Assembly (NCBI GenBank): GCA_930367215.1
Contig: OV884057.1
Coordinates: 245,050,830 to 245,114,829, forward strand
Reading direction: 5' to 3'
Source: Pollenia angustigena
Taxonomy: Eukaryota; Arthropoda; Insecta; Diptera; Polleniidae
DNA: 64,000 nt
Positions 32,950 to 43,901 of this stretch are shown in pieces; positions within the stretch are counted from its first letter, which is position 1, and every line of letters begins with the position of its first letter. The translations under genes were made by a program, and so were the position numbers. The notes beneath the pieces are model-generated. The model had not been told where the DNA came from and did no database searches. It saw only the letters and a list, made by a program, of their open reading frames with translations.

Positions 32950-33480
32950 AAACTGGCCCTAATTTTCCGCAAAAATCATCTTGAGCGACAAGACCCATTT
33001 CTGTATGGTACGTCAACAAATAAAAATGATGGATTTTAAACGATTCCATTCTAAAACCTAAAAAGTCTCGGTTTGTCTTGGAATTTGGGCTGGGAGCGTC
33101 ATCGGTTCATATTTTATTGATAACGACGTAGACCAAGATATAACCGTCAACGGCGAGTGATTAGGATGATATGGATTCAAACGACATGTGGTAGGAATAG
33201 GCCAGCGCAATGTGTGACACATCTCACACCACTTTTAAAATTCTGCACGAGTCATTTGAGAGCATATTCATATGGAATGACGTTAAGTAAACTGTTTAAC
33301 GAGATTTTGAGATTTGATGCCGTTAGACCTTTTCTTGTGAGGTTTCTTAAGTCGCAGGTCTATGTGAATAAACTACAAAACACAAAAGCCCTCAAAGCCA
33401 ATATAACTCATACCATCGGTAAAACTAGGCCTATATTATACGCCAGAGCCATAGAAAATTTCTGATGCGCGCTATTCAGA
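32950..33480 (+). pseudogene. mariner-type transposase relic (DDE C-terminal part)
   Basis: Scattered over three frames are YVNK, LEFGLGASS, DQDITVNGE and LTPLL. They are followed by VRPFLVRFLKSQVYVNKLQN and ALKANITHTIG, then ILYARAIENF. These match the order VNGxRY, WFQQDGA, LTPLDYFLWG, VYANKP, ALK and VxENW of the family seen at 8100-8795. There are many frameshifts and no catalytic residues in frame. Confidence 0.75.
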
Positions 33481-33499
33481 AAAGTCGTGGTGGATATTA

Positions 33500-33830
33500 G
33501 CGCGATGTTATATAATTAACTGATTTTGGACTGTACTGGATGACAAAAATACCAGCGACATGTTGTTAAAACAGGTCGGCACTATGCAACACATAAGTCA
33601 TGCCACACTTTATATTCACTTCAACGCACGAACGGATAGCGTCGATGTAAATTGGCCACATAGATTGATCGACTTTACCACCGTAAGATTTTTTCTTGTG
33701 AGGTTTAGTGAGTCGCAGGTCTATGTGAATAAGGCACAAGCCACAGCGGCCCTTAAAGGTAACATAGCCAATGCCGATCGGGAAATTCTAAATTATTTTC
33801 GGATACGACCAACCCAGTGAAGCGCATATA
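33500..33830 (+). pseudogene. second mariner-type transposase relic in tandem
   Basis: LLKQVGTMQHISHATL corresponds to the WFQQDGATCHT block. NWPHRLIDFTTVRFFLVRFS, SQVYVNKAQATAALKGNI and IANADREI follow. It overlaps in content with the preceding relic but with different substitutions, so two family members lie in tandem or a diverged duplication occurred. Confidence 0.75.
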
Positions 33831-33839
33831 TTTGCACGA

Positions 33840-34929
33840 TATTATATTGCAAACGAAATGGCATTGAGGGTTCTTTTAAACAGTGTTTATAAAACTGCAG
33901 TCGAAACCAAAAACTGTCGGAAAAAAACGGAAATTTAAGTACAACTTTTCGCACTTTGAGTTGGTTTCACAGCGACTATTTATATTAAATATATCAGAAG
34001 TAAAAGCAACAGTTTTTTCCGGCCAATGGCAAATTAAGAAGTGGAAGTTTTTGTACTTTGACTGCAGTTTTTTAACAGTGCTTTTAAACAAACAAAGTCG
34101 ATGATATCTCACACATACTTTGTTAAATTTGAATTTAAAGATATGAAAAGTTTAACTAAAGACCCTGTATGTGGTTTTTTATTTGAATATATATGTCTGT
34201 GGACTTCAAAGTTCCGCTCCATTCTGTAAATGAAATTAGTGAACTTTAAACTGCTATTAATCCTTTAATATAAATTTTTACCTTTAGCATTAAGTTTTTA
34301 ATAGTAATTGATCATGAGCTTTGATCTTTCGGTCACATCTAAATGAAAATCAAATATTGATTAAGATTTCCATAACATATCCTTTTTCTGACTAAAAGTC
34401 AGTAGTAGAAAACAATACGTTTTTTACTTTTTAGTTGGTTTAAATTTTACGTTTTACTTTCTATTATTCCTTTTATTCCCTTTTGAAAAATATATACATG
34501 AAATTTAGTTAAACGAAAAGTTTATGCATATTTTTTGTAAATTAAAAGTGATTGCATGTTGTTTTTTGTGTAGCTGTGGTCTAGTTTAATAGGAAAAGTT
34601 TGTTAGTTAGTTAATTGTTCTTTATTTAAAATTCATTTCTTTTTTAACAGTGTTTAGATGTTTATAATATAAATAGAACATACGAATATGACCAATGTCG
34701 TCGGTCAATAAAAGTTTTACATTAAAATTTTTGATAAATAAAGTTTTAAATGTCATTCAAAGCATTTATATCTAATAACCGTTGTGCATCCATTAAGATT
34801 TTATGACAATTAAAATAATCTACCTCTCCACTCCTATTAAACGCTGTTGATGACAGAAAACTTTGGTAAGAGCATGCAAATGTAATAGCACAGTGCAATA
34901 TTTTCAACGTCATCAAATATACATTTTAG
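33840..34929. other. no recognisable feature
   Basis: AT-rich. Two antisense open frames near 33880-34110 mirror each other and show no protein signature. Confidence 0.45.
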
Positions 34930-34930
34930 T

Positions 34931-35200
34931 GGCGGCGTGGTGTAGGGGTTTAAGTGCTTGCCTGGCAGAGTACTAAAACTTTTAATCGTGGGTTTCGAAT
35001 TTTCAAAAATAAATTGGCTTCAACCACCCATAAAGAAAACCCCTGATCTTCCCTGCACCTGGAAAAAGAGATAGCATCATGGCAAAGGTCAGGACGGAGC
35101 CACGCCTGGGAAAAAAGTCAGGAGTCAAAGATTAGCAAGATTTCTCAGTTCTAAATCAAATACTTTGTTTCTAGGTCTCGACAGATGTCAGTCATATTAT
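34931..35200 (+). mobile_element. tRNA-derived SINE, second family
   Basis: It opens with a tRNA-like head: A-box-like TGGTGTAGGGGTTTAAGTG at about 34938 and B-box-like GGGTTTCGAATTTTC at about 34990, spaced roughly 45 bp as in pol III promoters. The body has GGCTTCAACCACCC and CCTGCACCTGGAAAAAGAGA. The head differs from the SINE at 7155/10590/25852. The element is decayed: one extra T in each box. Confidence 0.6.
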
Positions 35201-35670
35201 CCTGGGAACTGCTCCAACATACCAATCATCTAGTTAGCTTGAATAACAAACGATCAACAAAGCAAATACAAGGAAAAATAACAATGGACAGATCTATATT
35301 CTAAGAATTAGGACGGTGCAATCCTACAAAACGTGTTAGATGGAGATACTTTGTGGAAGCCATATGAATAATGGAGAAAACAAATATATACTTTATTTTC
35401 ATTTCGGTTTCAACTACAAACTGAAACTCCCAAAAACACAAATTGAAACTAACCACTAACAAACATGTTCATCATCGATATAAAACCCGTTAAGTACTCC
35501 TATTTCGTCCCGTTATCTAAATTAGTAACTAGTAAGGTTTTACGACAGTCTACCAATAGCTGTTCCGAGACAAGTAGCAAAAGAACTATTTTGTACGCCT
35601 AAAAAAATTACGACAATAAAAAACAACACCACAAAAGTAAGTAAAAAACGGATTTTGTGCAAATTTTTGT
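35201..35670. other. no recognisable feature
   Basis: AT-rich sequence without motifs that I can support. Confidence 0.45.
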
Positions 35671-35674
35671 TTAA

Positions 35675-36293
35675 CCCTTATCCTGTACTTCAAAAATAAA
35701 ACGCATATGAAATTAGTGGGTCAAATTTGACATATACAAAATAATTCAAATATCTATTCAATTTTTTTTACATTCATTACATACAATATTGGTTTTAGAA
35801 TGCTTTTCGCAAATAAATTCTTGACATTCCGAACATTTATTTGCATATTTGGTGCTGTTAGAACGACTTGGACAAAACTAACAGCGTCCCCTTTTTAAAC
35901 ATTGATTTTCTTAGGATTTTGGTAAGAAAAACTTTAAATGTGTTTTTCTTGTAAACTAAGAGCTACAGCAAAAATAAGGAAAATCGTGATGACTCCTATT
36001 TTCAATAGAAAATTGTAATGGCAAACTAAATTGTTACTAAGCGCGTATCACATTCGTAAACTGATTTTGATTGATTGATTGATTGGGCAACTTTGACCCA
36101 AAAGTACCAATTGCGTAAGTTTTTTCACATACGTTTTGTGAAACGATCTACAAAAATTATATTTTAAATTTCAATAGTATTCACTAAAAAAATTATTGTA
36201 CAAAAGTTTCAAAAAAATCCGCTGTGTATTAAAATAAAAAAGGAGCAATAAAAACGGTTTGGGCAATTTTGACCCATTAATACAGGATAGGGG
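35675..36293 (-). mobile_element. 619-bp piggyBac derivative with TTAA flanks
   Basis: TTAA at 35671-35674 and 36294-36297 flanks inverted ends CCCTTATCCTGTA and its near-complement TACAGGATAGGGG. This is the exact-target signature of piggyBac transposition. Subterminal repeats of TGGGTCAAATTTG/TTTTGACCCATT occur at both ends. The only coding remnant is the C-terminal zinc domain at 35758-35900 (minus). It is an internally deleted, non-autonomous copy. Confidence 0.9.
35758..35900 (-). pseudogene. piggyBac transposase C-terminal cysteine-rich domain
   Basis: After a stop directly behind GRC, the frame reads FCPSRSNSTKYANKCSEC, then QEFICEKHSKTNIVCNECKK and a stop. The CxxC...CxxC...CxxxH...CxxC spacing is that of the piggyBac terminal zinc-binding domain. 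The catalytic DDD part is absent. Its place next to the left TIR is the normal position of the transposase 3' end. Confidence 0.85.
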
Positions 36294-36599
36294 TTAATGT
36301 AAAACAAAAAGTGAAAGTTTTTTTATTATGTCAAATTCTTTTTAATGGGTAAAAAATAAAATGAAAAAAGAAAGTAAAATTCCCGATTCCTATTTGTTAC
36401 AATTGAGTTACATACACAAATTCTCAAAGTAGAATGATGGCGAAAACTATGTCGAGCTTTTTTTGCTGGAGTCTGATTACACAGTGCAACAAAATTCGGG
36501 TCATCGCCGCCAACCTCAACACTTCCACTGCGAAATAAAAGTAGACTACTTGTAGAGCAAATCTTCCAAAGGGTTTTGAAAAGTTAGCTCGGGTTCCCG

Positions 36600-37200
36600 A
36601 AATATGGGGGCCCGAAGTTTTTAAATTTTTGGAAAAGACGTTTTGTATAATTCAAAAAAAAAATAAAAATACTAAATGTACCTCTGAGCTAAAAAATAAT
36701 TGCAGATGTCATCAGTAGAATCGTATGGCGATTCTCTTCTTATAATTTATTACTCTAGTTTTAAGGGGTAATTTTTGTCCTTTTTCCCAACTCTAACACA
36801 AAAGTATACCATAACGGCACTTTTAAGGGTTAAAATGTTCTACGAATATTTTTTGGCATGAAATTTTACTAGGGGTCTTCAAAGACCAAAAGTTCGTGCA
36901 ATGTATCTTAAACGAATTCTAGAAATTGCGGGCATTGACATTTTTGAATTTATTAAAAGGAGTTTGGTACAAGTCAAAAAATATACTTAATGTATTTCTG
37001 ATCTAAAAGACTATTTCAGATGTCTTCAGTAGAATTGTATGGCGATTATTTTCTTAGAATAAATTAAACCTCTACCACTCATTTTTAGGGGTAATTTTTT
37101 AACTTCCACACAAAAATATACTAAAACGGCACTTTAGAGGGTTAAAATGTTTAACGAATATTATCTGCATCAAATTTCACTAGGGGTCTTCTAATGCCCA
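36600..37200 (+). repeat. diverged ~300-bp tandem duplication
   Basis: The unit at 36600-36905 recurs at about 36955-37200. Shared blocks are AGTAGAATCGTATGGCGATT, TTTTAAGGGGTAATTTTT, AAACGGCACTTT and CACTAGGGGTCTTC-like. It is non-coding. Confidence 0.75.
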
Positions 37201-37312
37201 ATTTTCAGGATAGTATTTAAATCAATATTAAGTTAGTTTCCATAACAAACTTAAATCGTATTTAAAACCGATTGGTTTTTTGAGTTTTATTTGAGAAGTC
37301 TTATTTAATTAA

Positions 37313-37421
37313 TGGCGATTTCTTTTCTGAGAAATATGTTGCATAAATGTTACATGCTCTAACCAAAAGAGATATAGCATGTACCATTTATGCAACATAT
37401 TTTTGAGAAAAGAAATCGCCA
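37313..37421. repeat. 109-nt hairpin
   Basis: TGGCGATTTCTTTTCTGAGA... pairs with ...AGAAAAGAAATCGCCA over about 45 bp with few mismatches, around a loop of roughly 17 nt (CTAACCAAAAGAGATAT region). It could be a tiny MITE or a precursor-like RNA hairpin. No target-site duplication is evident. Confidence 0.85.
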
Positions 37422-37429
37422 TAAGATAA

Positions 37430-38177
37430 AAGTATGGTAGCACTACTAAATACAAAAAAAAATATATATAAAAAAGTGTATTTATTTACAAGGTGGTCTG
37501 AAAAAACAAAATAAGTAAGTTAATTTAGGGATACAAATTTGAGGCGTTCATGATTTGTTGCTCATATCTCGATTTTTTGTGGACTAAACGCCTGCCAATG
37601 TTGAACTCTACAACTTAGCAACATTTGTTACATCATGCAGTTGCTAATTCATGCAATTCATACATTTGCCTTTTTCAATTAAAAAATAAAATTAAGTACT
37701 ATAGAACATTAATATACAATGTATGTCTACACAAACTCTACAATTGTTCTGTTCTGTTACGAAAAACAGAACACTTCGTAAAGTTTGTTTCTTTCGTGAA
37801 ATTAATTATGAGCGGTGGTATTAAGGGTTGTGCACTAATAAACAAACACTAAAAAAAATAAAAATCTTTCCTGAGTATGCGTACCGTACGCTAAAAATTT
37901 CTGCTTGAACACTGTATAAAAACCATTCTATTTTGAATTCAATTCTCATTTTGTATTTTGATTACGAGGTTTTCGAAATCGGTTTAATTTTTTTTCTTAC
38001 AAAATTGTCAGGATAAGAATGCAAGCGGCTCGCAAATGTAATTTTATACCATAGAAACAAAAAAAGTGAATTTCGTTAAAATGCATTTTACGTTGTTTAA
38101 GAAGAAACGCGAAGATATCGAATATCATGATTTTAACTCGCTAAATTTAAATCCGTTTGCAGTTTTTTCGCAAGTTT
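37430..38177. other. no recognisable feature
   Basis: Only short AT-rich open frames (for example 37625-37852), without recognisable domains. Confidence 0.45.
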
Positions 38178-38790
38178 TTATACCCTCCACCACAATTAGT
38201 TGGGAAGAGGGTATATTAAGTTTGTCATTCCGTGTGAAACTTTTTTATTATTCATCTCAGACCCTATAAAGTATATATATTCTGGGTCCTTGAGTAATTT
38301 TAAGTCGATTTAGCCATGTCCGTCTGTCTGTCCGTCTGCCCGTCTGCCCGTCTGTTGAAAACACGCTCACTTTCGAAAAGCTCAAAAGAAATAAGCAAAC
38401 TTGGTGTCAAATTGCTTGTAGTTATCCTAAGCAGTTTGGGATTGAAATCCAGCAAAATCGGTTCAATAGGATCTGAGCTATGAATCAAAATTTGGAACCA
38501 CCACCTAAAAAAAAATTGATAATTTTGTTACAAAAACTAACATAAATGGTGGAAAAATGCACAGAATGATATAAGATTTCGCAACAGTTCGTTTTATTTA
38601 ACTGAAAATCACGCTGTAAAATTTCTTGCAGATCCGTCCATGATTTACCCTAGGCCCCATATAAGCCCTACTCCGGAAAACAGTATAGCAAGCCTAAAAC
38701 CCTAACTAACAATGCAATCATAACAAATTTTGGCACGTCACAGTTAAATAGGACTAGAAATGAAACTATTTCGTGAAGATCGGTCCATAA
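38178..38790. mobile_element. fly-type non-coding repeat, second copy
   Basis: It begins TATACCCTCCACCACAATTA and carries TTTGTCATTCCGTG and the CCGTCTGTCTGTCC run, as at 27515-28745, but only one of the ~148-bp internal units. It is cut at about 38790 by the next repeat. Confidence 0.75.
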
Positions 38791-39345
38791 CACTGCTTTA
38801 CAAATTTTTAATTTGGAAAAATACCAAGAACACCACATGCCTAGATAAGTTAATTGGGACCTCCTGAACACGAAAATCGCTGTGATTTTTTTTTCCTAAG
38901 TACCGTTTTTTAGATAACGGTACTTTTGTGTTTTTCGGTGTATGGTCCCACTCAAACCCTTGTGGAGCCCAACCAAAAAGTCCGATCGAAATAAATGGCA
39001 TATCGTTGGAAAGGTAATCGAATGCGTTTTCCATCGATGCAATGGGGTGGTAACCCTTCGTTTTAAATAGGGCAATATGGGTATCAAATTTTATCTTTTG
39101 GCAATTTTTAAATAATTTAGATTTTTGCAAATTAGACGCGGATTTAGTTTCTAGATCATGTATGGATGAAAATAGGACTAAAGAAAGAAAAAAATGATGA
39201 TGATACATGATCTAGAAACTAAATCCGCTATCATATTAGAGTTACTACAAAATTGTATTTATATATATTCCAGAGCACCGTGCGAAAAAGATAAAATTTG
39301 ATACCCATATTGCCCTATTTAAAACGAAGGGTTACCACCCCATTG
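38791..39345. repeat. inverted-repeat block
   Basis: GGGGTGGTAACCCTTCGTTT at 39043 and onward (about 58 bp) is repeated inverted at 39288-39345. Inside it, GCGGATTTAGTTTCTAGATC at 39138-39163 is inverted at 39204-39228. The minus-strand open frame at 38798-39208 runs across the block. It has no domain I know and is probably a repeat by-product. Confidence 0.75.
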
Positions 39346-39413
39346 CATTTTTGCCAAAACGCGAACTAGCACGAATTTCAGAAAAAGCTGAGACACGTAT
39401 TTTATTAAATCGA
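39274..39413 (+). CDS. candidate internal exon, unrecognised protein
   Basis: It is bounded by an acceptor (TATATATATTCCAG) and a donor (CGA followed by GTAAAG). The open frame includes FDTHIALFKTKGYHP and LPKRELARISEKAETRILL. It ends in phase 0, which matches the next exon across an 81-nt intron. The first half overlaps the right arm of the inverted repeat at 38791-39345, so part may be repeat-derived. The upstream exons were not found. Confidence 0.3.
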
Positions 39414-39494
39414 GTAAAGATTAAAATATGTTAATTTGGAACTTTTATTACAAACAACCCCGAACAAAAAATTCAAAAACCTTTTTTTTTACAG

Positions 39495-39824
39495 AATATC
39501 CTTAAAAATAAGGACATGGATGATCGTCCTTGGACAAATTGTATATACAGTTGGACGCGCCTTAAAAAAACCTTTCTTACGATACCCAATTTGCATATGT
39601 TGGTAAGGAAACAGATTCTCAAATTAACAAAACATGCAAAACTAGACCCTTTTTCAAACTGGTCCAGCTCACGAGAGGTCAAAGCTGGAGCCGAAATATT
39701 TAAAATGTCATCTTATAAAAGTCCAAGGTTCATTTTTAGGAGGGTACATCGAGCACTTTTTTTGATGAGTCACTCTAATATATATACATATCTCAAGAAA
39801 ATGTTTAACAACACAGTTTGTTAA
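39495..39824 (+). CDS. candidate terminal exon, unrecognised protein
   Basis: It follows a long T tract and ACAG (39491-39494), a good fly acceptor. In phase 0 it encodes 109 residues, basic and non-repetitive: DMDDRPWTNCIYSWTRLKK, KLDPFSNWSSSREVKAGAE and KSPRFIFRRVHRALFLMSH. It then stops, and AATAAA follows at 39826-39831. Composition, splice context and poly(A) signal together look like a real 3' end rather than a TE. I recognise no family. It could be a host gene end or a captured or processed fragment. Its start is not an ATG because it is a downstream exon. Confidence 0.4.
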   Translation, partial: NILKNKDMDDRPWTNCIYSWTRLKKTFLTIPNLHMLVRKQILKLTKHAKLDPFSNWSSSREVKAGAEIFKMSSYKSPRFIFRRVHRALFLMSHSNIYTYLKKMFNNTVC

Positions 39825-39831
39825 AAATAAA

Positions 39832-42029
39832 ATTTTAGGTCAACTGTTTGTTTATTTGATTCAATGGAGAAATTTATCAAAATTACACTTTGCAAATACC
39901 ACTCAATAAAACATATTTATTAATGAAATAAATAACTGTTTCTTCATATTTAAAAAGAATAAAATAAAATATTTGACTTAAAGTTAAGACAGTTTATCTA
40001 CAACTCTTGTCCATTTTTTAAGAGCTCATAATTCTCATTCGCTTTACAGTATTATTTGTATAATATCTTAAGTTTTTCCAATATCTTTGGAAAACGGGTT
40101 TCTGATGATCTGGTCTAAGCAACAAGCGAAATGCGCATAGGAACTAGATTTTCCACCCACAATAAATGTTAGTGTATTTATCAAAGGTTCGAAAATTTCT
40201 TATTTTGCAGGCCAGTGTTATGGAATTTATCGATCGCATACATCACAACTTGTGAAAATATATGGCCTGCTTATCGATTTCGAACAAAAATTCCTTCCCT
40301 TAACTTCCATGTTAAATAAAAACTATATTTTATAATTGGTTTTTTTTATTTAAATGTAAGTTAATCGAATGAAGTCTTTGTTCGGACATTGAAGAACAGG
40401 CAGACAATTTGGTGTTTAAATGACCTAAAGTTGTTTTCTTAGAAGCATTTTGCTTATTTTCCTTGCTGCATTCAACGTTTGAAGGCATCAAAAGACGTTT
40501 AAGCCATGAAATGCAATTAGCAATAAGCTATTGAGTTTGGTTTTTAAGCTTGAAGTACTTTCTTTTCTTTTTGGATTTTTATTTTACCAGAGATAAGTCC
40601 TTTTTTCTTTTAATTGGAATTTAAAAATTTCGTTTTTTTTATCATTCGATCATTTTGACTTACAAATGTTACATGTGGTTAGTTTGTTTGTTGTACAACA
40701 AAACTTATGATGCAAAAGTATTTATTAAAGTGTATCTTTGTTTGGCATCTGTGTGTTTGCGTAATGGCTTCATAACTTTAAATTTTACAATACAAATGTA
40801 AGTTGTTTTTCCCTTTTTTTATGTTGCACTATTCTTTTGTTTTTTTTTTTTTTTTTTTTGGCTTGTAATTTTGCCCTGACTGGCTACCACTCTACTAGTT
40901 CATTCTTTTATCATTTATTCTATTTAACAGTGGTAAAGAAAAATGTTCTACAAATCTACAATATTCCCCGGTTCGCATAAAAAGAACACTGTTCATTGTT
41001 AAGCAGAGAATTTGGCAGTTATTTTTATTAGTGATTCCTATTTTCTTTAAATGTTATGATAAAGTTAATTTCAATTTAAATAAAAAGCCGTTGTTTTACT
41101 TTCACTATCTACTGTTTTCTTGTGTATGTTTTTCGGTTTAAGTTGTTATTTTATTTTTCTCTTGTTTTCTTTTACAATTGTGGTTGTTTTATTCAAGTTC
41201 TATTACAAATTTTTCTTGTTGTTTTGTTTTTAACAGACAACTTGCAACAATTTAGAATATTGTATTTGTTGTTACAACTCTTTTTGTTGTAAATGTTGTT
41301 GGTTTTATTATATTAGAACCCACATTTAGTGCTGGAATAAATGAAGATGTAATTGCAAAATATACAACATCGACAAAAACAGAAAAAATAAAGAAACAAG
41401 TGACCTTTATGGTAAGTGTTTCTAAGGTTGATTGCTTCTGTTGGCTTTCCATTATTTTATTTATTTATTATTATTTTTTTTTTTCAACTAAAAGAAATAA
41501 AGTGTTGGGGATTTTGTCTAATGCAACATTGGTCTTAATTTTCTAGTTGGAAATGTTAAAGAATAAAATGTGTTGAACGAATTATTTGTCTATAAATTAT
41601 TGATAACGTTCAGAGTACAGATGGGAGAGGGAAAATAAGAAAGTAGAAACATGTTTTTAAATACATTGCAACAGAAATTTATTTGACCAGCAGTGCACAG
41701 CCCTTATGTGGGCTTTTTACTCTACTATTCGGCGCTAAGCAAACCGGTATACTTGGTTCACTGAATGTTAGCTGTCGGTTTGCAATCAAGTGTTGCAAAA
41801 GTCGAGTAAATATTTCCTCTGGGTTTAAAGCGTTGCGTTTTTGCAAAATAGTTGCAAGTGCACTGCTGTATATTTTGTTGATGTAGAGTAAAATTATAGT
41901 ACCATTTTGCAAAGGCTACGATAAATTTGCACAAGATTGTGAAATGGGTTAAAATCTTCTTGTGCTGCAAAAGATGTCTTTTTGTCTGCTGGTTCAATTT
42001 GTTGCAAAGTAAACTGCATGTTTTACGTG
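39832..42029. other. no recognised gene; AT-rich
   Basis: There are long T tracts near 40840. A 66-codon minus-strand frame at 41252-41452 has one hydrophobic stretch (VTCFFIFSVFVDVVYFAI) but nothing else to support a gene. Confidence 0.4.
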
Positions 42030-42245
42030 GTGCCGTGCAATAAAGCCATAAGAAATAAATCCATATGGCCTTATTTCTCAATCCATTGAGCAATAAGCCC
42101 ATATGACTTTATTTCCCTGTAAGGAGTGAAATAAAGCCATACATGGCCTTATTTTCCATTTAAATTTTTTTCTTTTAATATAATTCTAATTAATTTAAAA
42201 TTTGTTTTGTTGTTTTTTCTTTGGGTGTATATATTTAAAATATAA

Positions 42246-42400
42246 CGAAAACACTTTTCGGCGCAAGGATTTTCTCCTCTATGATATAACAAACACCGGC
42301 TTCGCTAAGTAAAGCATCTCAGCATGGCCGGCCTTCGGCCGTGCGCAAGGATTTTCTCCTTTATGGTATAACAAATACCGGCTTCGCTAACTAAAGATTG
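42246..42400. repeat. two units with GC-rich hairpin GGCCTTCGGCC
   Basis: Units carry AAGGATTTTCTCCTCTATG, an ATAACAAA-CACCGGCTTCGCTAA block and the hairpin CCGGCCTTCGGCCG. The same unit in the opposite orientation is tandemly repeated at 58150-58610. Confidence 0.75.
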
Positions 42401-42411
42401 TCTGCTTCTCT

Positions 42412-42885
42412 ACCATGGTTGATAAGGCAATGATGGCTTTATCTCTCATTCAATAGGGAGATAAAGCCTTTTTTGTTTATTTTTTCATTTGAATGGGAGA
42501 TAAAGCCATCATGGCCTTAGCTCACATTAGCAATATAAGAAAATGGCTTTATCTCTCATTTCAGTTCCGGAGGCACTAAAGTTAAGTATTGAAATCTGGC
42601 TTCGCATACTAAAGTTTTTCTACGTGCGTCACAAGAATAAAAAATTATTTTTCAATGATAACTATGGATTATCCCTTTTACAGAATGTTTACACCAATTT
42701 TCTGAAAAATATGGCTTTATCTCTCATTTGCAAAAAAAATATGGCTATATCTCTCATTTCGCAAAATTTTAAATATGACCTTACCTCTCAATGATTGGGC
42801 AATAGGGCCATTATGGCTTTATCTCCCATTCAATTGAGCAATAATGCCATCATGGCCTTATCTATCATGGTTTTAAAGCACCCCC
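42412..42885. mobile_element. hAT-like MITE, copy 1
   Basis: It is closely related to 51253-51813, sharing GATAAAGCCATCATGGCCTT, GGCTTTATCTCTCATT and the end CATGGTTTTAAAGCACCCCC. The start ACCATGGTTGATAAGGC is complementary to the end. It is non-coding. Confidence 0.75.
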
Positions 42886-43245
42886 TAAGAAGAACATCTA
42901 CAGCAATTTTTTTGTAACAGACAACTGCGAGGTGGCGAAAAGAAGCTTGATAGTTCGTCAGATTATTCGATACATTTTTTCGATCATTATATTCTAAGAT
43001 CATTTTGGGTTTCAGAAGTTGGTTTCAGCCCTTCGAAATGGTTTGTTTATCTGCATGGCATGTTTACATATCGCTCTTGATCAACGAGAGGGTATTAACT
43101 CAAAACTTTTTTTCAATGTTCAATATTAATTGTTGACCTGTTTCGATTATCTTTGTTGTTGTTTTTTGTTTGGCTTAAGGTCATATAAAAATTATAAATA
43201 AAAAATCCATAAATTTTTGTATTTTTAATTTTGCTTTTTATTTTT

Positions 43246-43287
43246 CATCCGATATTTCGACCATGCATCGATGGTCATCTTCAGGGG
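43246..43287 (-). ncRNA. hammerhead-core-like motif in second Penelope-like 3' end
   Basis: On the minus strand CTGAAGA, one base, stem GACCA/TGGTC with an 8-nt loop, then GAAATATCGG. The size and layout equal the motif at 32111-32150, with three of five stem pairs changed compatibly and a fourth shifting between G-C and G:U. Confidence 0.5.
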
Positions 43288-43429
43288 CTACAAAATACAC
43301 ATATATTTAACATTAAAATTTTATATCATAACACTTATCAATACATACATTTAAAACACTGTTGCTAGCTGCTTGTCATATTTTCATCAACTGATATTGT
43401 CACATTGATTTCGTTCTATCGAACTTGTC

Positions 43430-43860
43430 TTATTTTTGTTTTCTATGTCGGTGTTTGTTTATTGTGTATTTGTAAATATGCGAAATCTTATCGGTGTCTG
43501 TCTTGTAATTGAGACGTAAGTTTGTTGGTGTGTTTACTATATGTAACATTTCCAGTGTGTATCTCTTAGCATAGTTACTCTCCTCTTGTAGGATGCTCAC
43601 ATTATTAAAATTTGTGTCCTGATAATCTTGTCTTGAGTGTTGATTTTGTAGTCCCCACATATACTTTTAGGCATATGTTGGACCCGTCCCCCTCGCAGCT
43701 TATTTTGTAAATCAAGTTTGATTTTCCTCCTATTCAAGTTTCGTCTTTGGTTTGCTGAATAATTGGTATACAGAGTTATTGGTCTTAAGCGCTGGTTCAT
43801 ATTTTTCTTTGTTGTATATGTCAGAGTTCTTAAGCCTTTCGGAGAATCCAGGGATGAACG
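43430..43860 (-). pseudogene. Penelope-like linker and GIY-YIG endonuclease, frameshifted
   Basis: The linker retains a GFSERL-like piece and QLFSKPKTK-like residues in different frames. The endonuclease's GIY-YIG start is lost. The C-terminal catalytic helix survives as AKRYTLEMLHIVNTPTNLR with NYKTDTDK (43430-43660), equivalent to RRRFMLEMWQIINVP in 31347-31935. At least two frameshifts. Confidence 0.75.
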
Positions 43861-43901
43861 TTACTGATTTGTATATTTAATTTAATTTTTCCTCTTCTTT
43901 G

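Noticed and set aside
34931..35005. functional tRNA gene
   Set aside because: Both internal boxes carry an extra base, no acceptor-stem closure is visible, and the sequence runs on into a SINE-like body.
38798..39208. 136-codon minus-strand frame
   Set aside because: Spans an inverted-repeat block; no recognised domain. Kept only as part of the repeat description.
41252..41452. 66-codon minus-strand frame with a hydrophobic segment
   Set aside because: A single hydrophobic stretch in AT-rich DNA is weak; no signal-peptide architecture, splice or homology support.
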